From contig NZ_FQVF01000006.1 in NCBI RefSeq assembly GCF_900129155.1, forward strand, positions 186,001 through 250,000: a stretch of DNA of 64,000 nucleotides. Direction: 5' to 3'. The position numbers and the translations under genes are program-made. A model generated the notes under the pieces. It was not told where the DNA came from. It did no database searches and saw only the letters and a list, made by a program, of their open reading frames with translations. This stretch comes from Marinomonas polaris DSM 16579. Its GTDB lineage: Bacteria > Pseudomonadota > Gammaproteobacteria > Pseudomonadales > Marinomonadaceae. This document shows positions 56,925 through 64,000 of the stretch, in pieces; position 1 is the stretch's first letter; each line of letters starts with the position of its first letter.

Positions 56925-59900
56925 TACAGCATACCCTGAAGTTTATTTTTCACATTCTGATACATTGATAGAATCTCTTGCAGTTTAGCCTTTAGATCCG
57001 GCGCATCACCCTGACGGCTTTCTTGCTCAAGTTGCGCAGCCATTGAAGACATGGTCATTGCACCAACATTTTGACTAACAGATTTCAAACTATGGGCAAG
57101 ACGAGAGATTAATGCGTAGTCGGCTTCATCTTCTTTACTCAACATCTTATCAAATGAAACCATGATGTTCTGTGCATCATCAAAAAATGCATCAATCAAT
57201 AAAGTAAAATCATTCCCCAACAATACTTTTAATTCATTCAAAACAGATTCATTAATAATAACATCTGATTTAACATCAAAAATAGAATTTGTAGACTGAT
57301 GCTTATTTAAAGCCTCATCCGGTGATTGATGACCACTTGGTAACCACTCATCTAGCATACTTATAAACTCCTTTTGCTTAAAAGGCTTTGGCACTAAGCC
57401 ATCACCACCAGCACGAAATACTTCTGATAATGTTTCTGGCATAATATCAGCAGTCAATGCAATCATTGGAACACGTCGATTACCACTGCTTTTTTCAGCC
57501 TGCCTAATAGCGCGCATAGCTGACAACCCATCCATTACAGGCATATGCAAGTCCATAAAAATTAGATCAGGCTGATGGGACGTCCACATTTCTATGCCAA
57601 CTTTACCGTTTTCAGCTGCAATAACATCAAAGCCCATTCTAGTTAGAATACCCTGCGCCACGGCTAAGTTAGCTTTCATATCTTCTACAACCAAAATAAG
57701 GCCTTTTTTCTCGCCATTCAGGTTATCTTTCACTTCGTCCTCGTCATTTACCTCTACGTAAGAAAGCTGATGACCTAATAAATTAGAAGACAGTGCAGAA
57801 ACTAGGCCTTTCTTTAGTGCCAAAGCACTCATTGGTTTAACAATACTCATATTAACGCCAGCGGTAGAAAGCTCACCCTGAGATAAACGCCCTGCTGATG
57901 AGGTCATTAAAATGATAGGTTGATATAAAGATCCACTCACTTCTCGAATGAGCTTAGATAGCATCAAACCATCTAACTCAGGCATCAAATAATCTAAAAC
58001 AATAATCTGATATGGCGAACCGTCATTAATTGACTGCTCGATTCGAGATAAAGCATCGACAGGGCTTATTTCTGCATCCGCATAAATATCACAGGACCTG
58101 AGCTGATTTTTAAGGATGGTTAAATTCGTTTCATTATCGTCTATAACTAACGTCTTCTTACCAAGTAATAAATTCTCATCGACTACAGTTTCAATATAAG
58201 ACATTGCATGACTTTCTGGCAACGCAAATGTCACGGTAAAAGTAGACCCTATGTTCAGCTTACTTGATAAAGAGATATTGCCATTCATCAGGCCTATTAG
58301 CTGCTTAGTTATCGCCAACCCCAAGCCTGTACCACCAAACTTACGAGTCGTTGAACTATCAGCTTGCACAAAGGCACTAAACAAATGTGGCTGAACCTTA
58401 TCTGCGATGCCTACCCCAGTATCCGCAACACTCATAGTGATAGAGACCATTCCTTGCTTGTCGACTATCCCTTTCACTGAGACCAGTACATGACCGATAC
58501 TGGTGAATTTAATCGCATTACTGATTAGATTGGTTAATATTTGTTTAATACGAAAAACGTCTCCCACCAAGAATCTAGGGCAAACCTCATCATATTCGAC
58601 CAATAAATCGATGCCTTTTTCGTCCGCTTTCATCATTAGCAAACGAATAACATCATAAATCGCTTTTTCCAGATTAAAATCTACACGCTCAATAGAAATA
58701 TGACCTGCTTCTATTTTAGAAAAATCCAATAAATCATTAATTAAACCTAAAAGCCCTTCACCAGATTCTTTTAGTACATTTAACTGTGTGGTTTGTTCTG
58801 GATTCAGTTTTGTACCTGAAAGCAATTCAGCCATACCTAACACGCCATTCAATGGCGTTCTAATTTCATGACTCATGGTGGCCAAGAAATCACTTTTCGC
58901 TTTGCTGGCCGCAACCGCTTGATCACTCGCGTTACGTAACAGCACTTCAGTTTCTTTTCGTGAGGTAATGTCCATATTCACGCCGATAAGATGTGATGCT
59001 TTGCCTTTTTTATTAAATACAATGGCACCATTAGATTTCAAATAACGTACCTGCCCGTCTTTACGTTTAATTCTGAAATCAAAATCTAATTCTTTAGAAA
59101 TATGCGAAGCATCTTCTTTAGTCGTAAAATACGCACCACTCTTTTCTAAACTAGAAAATACTTCTGCCAATCTATTTTTATCTTCTGTATAAACACAATC
59201 GTCCCAAACTTGAAGTGGTGAAGTACGCTCATCCTCAGCAAAACCATAGAGACGGTACATCCAATCATCCCACTGTAGAGTGCTGTCTTGTAAATCGAAC
59301 TCCCAAACACCAATTCCTGCCGCATCAGCAGCGATAGATAATCGCAAATTGGTATCTATCATCTTTTGCTCAACTTCGAGACGTTCAGTCACATCACGAA
59401 TATGCGCGATATATCCACCCAAACTATCATCGGCATTTCGAATAATGCTGCCTATCGTTTCGGCATGAAAAACCTTACCTTGCTTGCTTTTATAACTAAC
59501 AAGATAGCGATTTAAAACATCTTGCATATCTACATTATATAATTCGCCCTTCCTTATAAACTCACTTTCCTCAGCGTAGAGCACTTGGGTTGTTTTACCG
59601 TATAACTCATCAAGGCTATAGCCAAAAAGCTCAGTAAATGCAGGATTCAGCATCTTAATTTCACGGTTCGCTCCAACATGAACAATCGCTTCTGGTGCAT
59701 TATCAAAAAGCGATTTGAAAAATATCTTTTGCTCGCGCAATTCATTTTCGTATTGGGTTTGCATGGCTTTATCATGAAAACGAGTCATTTCATTACCAAC
59801 CCACTGAGCAAGTAGCTTCATCAACTCATAATCTTCTTCGCTAAAAGACTCATTTTTAGGGTTTGGACTGGAAAAATTAAGCGTTCCCCATCGCTTGCCT

Positions 59901-61039
59901 GCGACATTAATTACAATACCGATATAGGCCTCTAAACCAAAGTTTTGATAGCAGGGATGTTCTTTTATGTCGCTAATGGCGGTATGAAAATACGATGTAG
60001 GTAAATCACTGCTAAGGGTGTGCACACAATAGGTATTACCCAACTCAAACTGCGCGCCGGGCAGCACCTCTCCATTTGGCGTGTGACTGTATTCCACTTG
60101 ATAAAGGTCGCCATTAATTGAGCTGATAAGCCCAATAGGCAAGGAAAACTGATCCACACCAATTTTTAGAATTCTTTGTAGTTTCTGATCTAATGATAAA
60201 TTGGCATCTGCCGTCACTTCATGCAAACGCTTCATCGTATGCAAGGTCAGTCTTTGACGAGTAATATCCTGCATACAAATATAAAGCCCTGTCACCTCAC
60301 CTTCTTGAATACGTGGGACATAAGTCGATTCAAAAAAACGTAACTCATCACTGTTATTCTGTAAGACTTCATATTGAAAATTAACTACAGTTCCTTGTAA
60401 GGCACGATCTAAATTTTCATGAATTAAATTGAAAACCTCAGGTGGAATCAGCTCATTAATTTTCAATCCAATTATATGCTCCTTGGACATAGAAAATCGG
60501 TGTTCAAAAGTATCATTTACAAATTCATAGCGCAGATCGTTATCCACTAAAGCAACGAACATAGGAATACTATTATTTAACTTAAGAAGATCGTCATAGC
60601 TCACCTGATGAGTGTTTTTATTGGCAAAAGATCGATCTTTTAAAAATGACTTAGATACGTTTTTTTTAGACTCTAATAACGCAGAAAACACCCTCTTTAG
60701 AGAATCAATATGTTCTTCCAGCGACTCAGCATTGAGCAAAAAAGGAGTGTCACTTAAGAAAATCAATCGAGTATCATTAATGCTTAAAGGCTCAATAATA
60801 CAACTAGCGATGTCTGAAAAATCTGAAAACAAAACATGTGCCGAAGGTGTGTTTTTTATATCGGAGTATCGAGAGGAAGGAAAAGTATTAAAGCGAGATA
60901 ACTTGACTGAAAAATTTTTCTGATGAAGGCTATCGACTTCACCAGAAAAAACAATTGTGCCATCTTGAAAAAGCAATCCAGCACAAGACATTCCTAAAAG
61001 AGATCTGGCCACCTTTAAAGCAGCCTCTAATTGATTCAT
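56924..61039 (-). CDS. Multi-sensor hybrid histidine kinase with two receivers and Hpt
   Basis: A 1371-residue cytoplasmic-type kinase without a membrane span. Order inferred: a sensor-like N-terminal part (1-125), PAS (about 150-265), GAF-like (about 285-420), PAS (about 440-560), PAS with PAC (about 565-695), HisKA with His724 (TMSHEIRTPL), ATPase domain (about 830-950), receiver 1 (about 980-1095, VLDYLMPELDG), receiver 2 (about 1110-1240, IFMDLHMPVMDG) and a C-terminal Hpt domain (RLAHSLKSVSQNVG). The full chain allows a His-Asp-His-Asp relay to the overlapping response regulator. A GGGGAAA ribosome site precedes the ATG. Signal unknown. Confidence 0.92.
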   Translation of the reverse strand: MNQLEAALKVARSLLGMSCAGLLFQDGTIVFSGEVDSLHQKNFSVKLSRFNTFPSSRYSDIKNTPSAHVLFSDFSDIASCIIEPLSINDTRLIFLSDTPFLLNAESLEEHIDSLKRVFSALLESKKNVSKSFLKDRSFANKNTHQVSYDDLLKLNNSIPMFVALVDNDLRYEFVNDTFEHRFSMSKEHIIGLKINELIPPEVFNLIHENLDRALQGTVVNFQYEVLQNNSDELRFFESTYVPRIQEGEVTGLYICMQDITRQRLTLHTMKRLHEVTADANLSLDQKLQRILKIGVDQFSLPIGLISSINGDLYQVEYSHTPNGEVLPGAQFELGNTYCVHTLSSDLPTSYFHTAISDIKEHPCYQNFGLEAYIGIVINVAGKRWGTLNFSSPNPKNESFSEEDYELMKLLAQWVGNEMTRFHDKAMQTQYENELREQKIFFKSLFDNAPEAIVHVGANREIKMLNPAFTELFGYSLDELYGKTTQVLYAEESEFIRKGELYNVDMQDVLNRYLVSYKSKQGKVFHAETIGSIIRNADDSLGGYIAHIRDVTERLEVEQKMIDTNLRLSIAADAAGIGVWEFDLQDSTLQWDDWMYRLYGFAEDERTSPLQVWDDCVYTEDKNRLAEVFSSLEKSGAYFTTKEDASHISKELDFDFRIKRKDGQVRYLKSNGAIVFNKKGKASHLIGVNMDITSRKETEVLLRNASDQAVAASKAKSDFLATMSHEIRTPLNGVLGMAELLSGTKLNPEQTTQLNVLKESGEGLLGLINDLLDFSKIEAGHISIERVDFNLEKAIYDVIRLLMMKADEKGIDLLVEYDEVCPRFLVGDVFRIKQILTNLISNAIKFTSIGHVLVSVKGIVDKQGMVSITMSVADTGVGIADKVQPHLFSAFVQADSSTTRKFGGTGLGLAITKQLIGLMNGNISLSSKLNIGSTFTVTFALPESHAMSYIETVVDENLLLGKKTLVIDDNETNLTILKNQLRSCDIYADAEISPVDALSRIEQSINDGSPYQIIVLDYLMPELDGLMLSKLIREVSGSLYQPIILMTSSAGRLSQGELSTAGVNMSIVKPMSALALKKGLVSALSSNLLGHQLSYVEVNDEDEVKDNLNGEKKGLILVVEDMKANLAVAQGILTRMGFDVIAAENGKVGIEMWTSHQPDLIFMDLHMPVMDGLSAMRAIRQAEKSSGNRRVPMIALTADIMPETLSEVFRAGGDGLVPKPFKQKEFISMLDEWLPSGHQSPDEALNKHQSTNSIFDVKSDVIINESVLNELKVLLGNDFTLLIDAFFDDAQNIMVSFDKMLSKEDEADYALISRLAHSLKSVSQNVGAMTMSSMAAQLEQESRQGDAPDLKAKLQEILSMYQNVKNKLQGML

Positions 61040-61159
61040 CCATTTCCCCTAAACTCGCCACATTTTAAAAGGCATTTAACAACACTAATTAATGTATTGC
61101 CCTACCTGATAAAACATAACAGAAAATCAGGGATCTGCTAACCAAAACTCCCAAGAAAA

Positions 61160-61411
61160 TTATGGCAGTAACTTATCAATCAATACACAATCCTTAGTAT
61201 CATTACGACTTGCTTTAACCTTATCTAAAACCTTTTGTGCAACGTCTTTTTGACGCTCTGAAACATATTTAGAATCAACTGTCTTTTGAACGTTGCCCAA
61301 GTAAGCTTCTAACTTTGGTGTGCAATAATCGTCAAATGCCAAGGCACCAGTTGAAGTGAAAAGAGCGGTAACACTAACCAAGGCAACAGAGAGTGAAGTT
61401 TTGAACAACAT
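61160..61411 (-). CDS. Small exported protein with two cysteines
   Basis: An 83-residue protein from the ATG at 61411, which has a GGGA ribosome site; a TTG four codons upstream is less likely. A signal peptide spans 1-25 (cleavage near ALA-FDDYC). The mature part is short and charged, with two cysteines (about residues 29 and 74) that could form a disulfide. No family recognised. It sits upstream of the hybrid kinase gene region on the minus strand, without clear operon links. It may be a periplasmic or secreted factor, but I cannot assign a function. Confidence 0.65.
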   Translation of the reverse strand: MLFKTSLSVALVSVTALFTSTGALAFDDYCTPKLEAYLGNVQKTVDSKYVSERQKDVAQKVLDKVKASRNDTKDCVLIDKLLP

Positions 61412-61594
61412 AATTTTTCCCAATACGATGTTAAGTTAGAAAAAATTAGACCATAGACTAAGGTAAAGTGAAACCTCAAGGTGGATTCAAATCACTCATT
61501 TACATGTTTAAATCATGAACTGATCCAATCTAATAACATTGAGCAAGAGTGCCAAGAATACTCCACTCAATGTCATTAGCACTTTTACTGCATA

Positions 61595-62983
61595 CTATAA
61601 GGTTATAATTTGATGGCAAGTTTTCCGAACTAGCGCTGGGTCATGACTAACAAGTAAAACTGCACAACCCGCTTCACTAGCCAATTCTACCAATAAGGCC
61701 GTCACCTCTTTGGCAGTGATCGGATCAAGGCGCGATGTCGGCTCATCAGCAAACAGAAATACAGGATCCAACAGCAAAGCTCGCAATATAGCAAAACGTT
61801 GTAGTTCCCCCCCAGAAACAGCCATACAATTACGGTCAAGAACTCCGTGCGGCAAACTCAAACGAGCCATTAACGGTGCAATACGAGCTTTATCAATACC
61901 GTGCAAAAATATCAAATCATCCAGTAACTGACCGAGCGACACACTAGACGAAAACGCCGACGGCGGATCTTGATACAGTTTTAACCATTGGTGCGGCTTG
62001 GCGGCCTGGTTCAAACGAACAATGCTACCAGCAGAAATCGGCAACAGATTCAGCAAGGCATCACCAAGCGACGATTTACCACAGCCACTGTCGCCGACAA
62101 TACCAACCACCTCGCCTTGCTTGATAGTAAAAGACAGTCCATCAAACAAGACTCGTCCACCTCGTTCTAACGTTAGCTTGTCTGCAACAAGAATACTCTC
62201 GGCGCTGTCTTGTCTAGACGTCGGTGCCATGTCAGACCAAGCGCTAGGCTCGGCAGCTATCAACTCGCGCGTATAATCGTCTTTTGGATAATCAAGCACT
62301 TGAGTCGCCTCACCTTGTTCAACCAAGCGACCTTCTTTCATCACTAATAGCAAACCACCCAACTGACGAGCAACTGCTACGTCGTGGGTAATCGTCAGTA
62401 AACTGCCCAAGTTTGAACGAGCTTGAAGTAACTGCACAATGCCATCACGACGTGATACATCCAGTCCTTTAGTTGGTTCATCCGCCAAGATAACATGCGC
62501 ACCACCTGCTGTAGCGGCGGTAATCGCAAGGCGTTGTGCCATGCCGCCAGACAGTTCATCTGGTCGTTTATGTCCGCTACCTGCCAAGCCAACATGACGT
62601 AAATCATCTTCAGCAATCGTAAGAGACTCTTGGCTACTCTTCTCACGTACAAATTGATACACCTCTTTTACCTGATCAACACCCTTCATTAAAGGATCAA
62701 GGGAGTGCCAAGGCTCCTGAGGAAGCATCACTAACTCTTTGCCCCACAACGCCCGACGTTCATCAATCGACATTACTTTGCCAAACACTTCTACGTCACC
62801 AGACATACTTAAATCGTCTGATAGTAATCCCATAATGGCTTGTGCCAACAAGCTCTTACCAGAACCAGTCTGACCCAATATAGTTAACGGCTGCCCTTGT
62901 TTTAATTCCAAGGAAATAGGCTCTAACAAACAGGTGTCGCCCACATAAACTGCCACATTAGTTAATTTCAGCAATACGCTCAT
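61595..62983 (-). CDS. Fused dual ATP-binding subunit of a peptide/nickel-type ABC importer
   Basis: A 462-residue protein holding two DppD/DppF-like ATPase domains in one chain. The chosen ATG at 62983 overlaps the permease stop as ATGA; an earlier ATG would add about 25 residues from inside the permease gene. Domain 1 has Walker A GQTGSGKS, signature LSGGMAQRLAI and Walker B VILADEPTKGLD. Domain 2 has GDSGCGKS, VSGGELQRFAI and FLFADEPTSRLD. Both look active. It energises the two permeases encoded upstream. A substrate-binding protein is expected outside the window. Peptides, nickel or opine-like chelates are all possible. Confidence 0.88.
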   Translation of the reverse strand: MSVLLKLTNVAVYVGDTCLLEPISLELKQGQPLTILGQTGSGKSLLAQAIMGLLSDDLSMSGDVEVFGKVMSIDERRALWGKELVMLPQEPWHSLDPLMKGVDQVKEVYQFVREKSSQESLTIAEDDLRHVGLAGSGHKRPDELSGGMAQRLAITAATAGGAHVILADEPTKGLDVSRRDGIVQLLQARSNLGSLLTITHDVAVARQLGGLLLVMKEGRLVEQGEATQVLDYPKDDYTRELIAAEPSAWSDMAPTSRQDSAESILVADKLTLERGGRVLFDGLSFTIKQGEVVGIVGDSGCGKSSLGDALLNLLPISAGSIVRLNQAAKPHQWLKLYQDPPSAFSSSVSLGQLLDDLIFLHGIDKARIAPLMARLSLPHGVLDRNCMAVSGGELQRFAILRALLLDPVFLFADEPTSRLDPITAKEVTALLVELASEAGCAVLLVSHDPALVRKTCHQIITL

Positions 62984-63762
62984 GCTCGTTTCCCTGCCAA
63001 TAAATGAAATGCAAATACCATTAAGGCAATAACCACCAAAGGTTGAGCCAATAACCAAGGCGCATCACTGTAATACGGGAACAACTCGACCGTCATCAAA
63101 CCAAGCTCCGCAAGCGGTGGCTGAATTCCTACATAAACAAAACCAAGGGATGCCATGGTTAAAATAGCGTTCGCGCCACCAAATGCTGCCAAGGTAAAAA
63201 CCGAAGGCGAAATAGCGGGCCAAATATGACGTTTAAATTGATACCAATGACCAAAGCCCATCATCTGAGAAGACTGTCTTGCAGGGCTTTGAATCACGCC
63301 TTGCGTTACCGCACGTACAACACGAAAATATTCCACCCACTGCACCAAAGAAATAGCCAAATACAGCACCCAAAAAGACCCAGGTGCAATGGCAGCAAAT
63401 AACAGCACCACTACCAAACCAGGTAAAGCTAGTAAAATATTCACTACGATACCCAAGACATTATCGACCTTCTTTCCACCCCAAACGGCCCACACGCCAA
63501 ATGCCGTACCCACCAATGACGATGTCAACATACACAAAAGACTTAGAGCAAATGACAAGCCCACAGCATGTGCCATACGCGTTAACATACTGCGGCCAAA
63601 ATGATCTGTACCAAGCAAATTGGTCGCAGAAGGCGCTTCCAAAATGGCATCCAAATTTTGCTCTGACATGCTATGAGGCGAAAACAAAATACCCAATAAA
63701 GAAAATGTCATAAGACCAAGTAAAATAGTCAAACCTGACCATTGTAAACGTGTCATTTTCAT
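62980..63762 (-). CDS. ABC importer permease, DppC-like
   Basis: A 260-residue inner-membrane permease of the binding-protein-dependent peptide/nickel class. It has a first membrane segment at about 10-27, the family stretch LGTDHFGRSMLTRMAHA (about 50-66), four further segments, and the coupling-loop motif near FGGANAILTMASLGFVYVG (about 193-211). It overlaps both neighbours by ATGA: the second permease upstream and the fused ATPase downstream. All three therefore form a tight operon. Confidence 0.9.
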   Translation of the reverse strand: MKMTRLQWSGLTILLGLMTFSLLGILFSPHSMSEQNLDAILEAPSATNLLGTDHFGRSMLTRMAHAVGLSFALSLLCMLTSSLVGTAFGVWAVWGGKKVDNVLGIVVNILLALPGLVVVLLFAAIAPGSFWVLYLAISLVQWVEYFRVVRAVTQGVIQSPARQSSQMMGFGHWYQFKRHIWPAISPSVFTLAAFGGANAILTMASLGFVYVGIQPPLAELGLMTVELFPYYSDAPWLLAQPLVVIALMVFAFHLLAGKRA

Positions 63763-64000
63763 AGTGTTTTCGCTCCTCTTGGATCAATCCAAAGACAAAT
63801 AATATCCACCAAGGTATTGAGCAAAACGAAGAGTACTCCCATCACCAACGCCGCGCCTTGAATCACTGGAATATCACGAGCAAAAATAGCATGAGCCAAA
63901 CCATGACCAATTCCAGGCCAGGAAAATAACGACTCGATCATCACAATCCCTTCAATCATACTCACTAACTGAATACCGAAAAATGCCACTACTGGCACCG
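63759..64000 (-). CDS. ABC importer permease, DppB-like (partial, cut by the window end)
   Basis: The last 80 or so residues of a DppB-type permease, open through the right end of the window, so the true start lies beyond 64000. Visible are VIESLFSWPGIGHGLAHAI-like residues (in part ESLFSWPGIGHG) and two membrane segments ending in WIDPRGAKTL, the characteristic C terminus of this family. Its stop overlaps the DppC-like start as ATGA. The upstream part should give the rest of the importer, probably with a binding-protein gene. Confidence 0.88.
   Translation of the reverse strand, partial: VPVVAFFGIQLVSMIEGIVMIESLFSWPGIGHGLAHAIFARDIPVIQGAALVMGVLFVLLNTLVDIICLWIDPRGAKTL

Overview
The window looks like chromosomal DNA of a marine gammaproteobacterium of the Oceanospirillales, most likely Marinomonas or a close relative. 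This is inferred from the gene order fimV-truA-trpF-trpB-trpA-accD-folC-dedD-cvpA-purF-metZ, which is typical of Pseudomonas and its relatives, from fxsA-groES-groEL, and from the moderate AT richness. I could not run a database search. No rRNA, tRNA, CRISPR array or prophage block was seen. Most of the window is housekeeping DNA with several accessory inserts.

Layout. 0.2-1.5 kb: a lone tyrosine recombinase. 1.5-2.7 kb: a compact moaC-moaD-moaE molybdopterin operon on the minus strand. 2.9-6.8 kb: a membrane GGDEF/EAL sensor and a membrane-anchored J-domain/SH3 protein, followed by a small MITE-like element. 7-13.8 kb: mostly housekeeping genes (trmJ, efpL/yeiP, a MazG-type pyrophosphohydrolase, an M14 carboxypeptidase, rraA, a MarC-type membrane protein, a butanediol-dehydrogenase-like enzyme, a GNAT). 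14-16.4 kb: secreted accessory proteins (a ParB-like-fold protein and a lipase) and a possible 51-residue protein. 16.7-20.6 kb: an iron-chelate ABC importer (binding protein, two permeases, ATPase) behind a Fur-box-like site.

20.7-27.7 kb: a minus-strand operon of uup, a DUF2760 protein and two divergent Hsp70-family ATPases, packed with 2-3 bp gaps. This is the best candidate for a poorly described system. 28-32.3 kb: an RND efflux adaptor and pump without an outer-membrane partner. 32.4-45.1 kb: the long minus-strand biosynthetic block metZ, purF, cvpA, dedD, folC, accD, trpA, trpB, trpF, truA, fimV, plus a stand-alone EAL protein. 45.3-47.9 kb: groEL, groES and fxsA. 47.9-55.9 kb: an alkyltransferase-like protein, yajQ, a PanE-family reductase, a CvfB-like protein, DUF1415, srmB, ribA, an Lrp-type regulator and leuA. 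56-61 kb: a large hybrid histidine kinase overlapping a response-regulator diguanylate cyclase. 61.2-64 kb: a small exported protein and a peptide/nickel-type ABC importer, cut by the window end.

Working together: cyclic-di-GMP turnover recurs (three loci, one of them next to fimV), as do protein-folding and translation-quality genes (groESL, two Hsp70-like proteins, a J-protein, Uup, EfpL). Many neighbours overlap by ATGA or by a few bases, indicating translational coupling. Strong hairpin terminators separate most convergent pairs.
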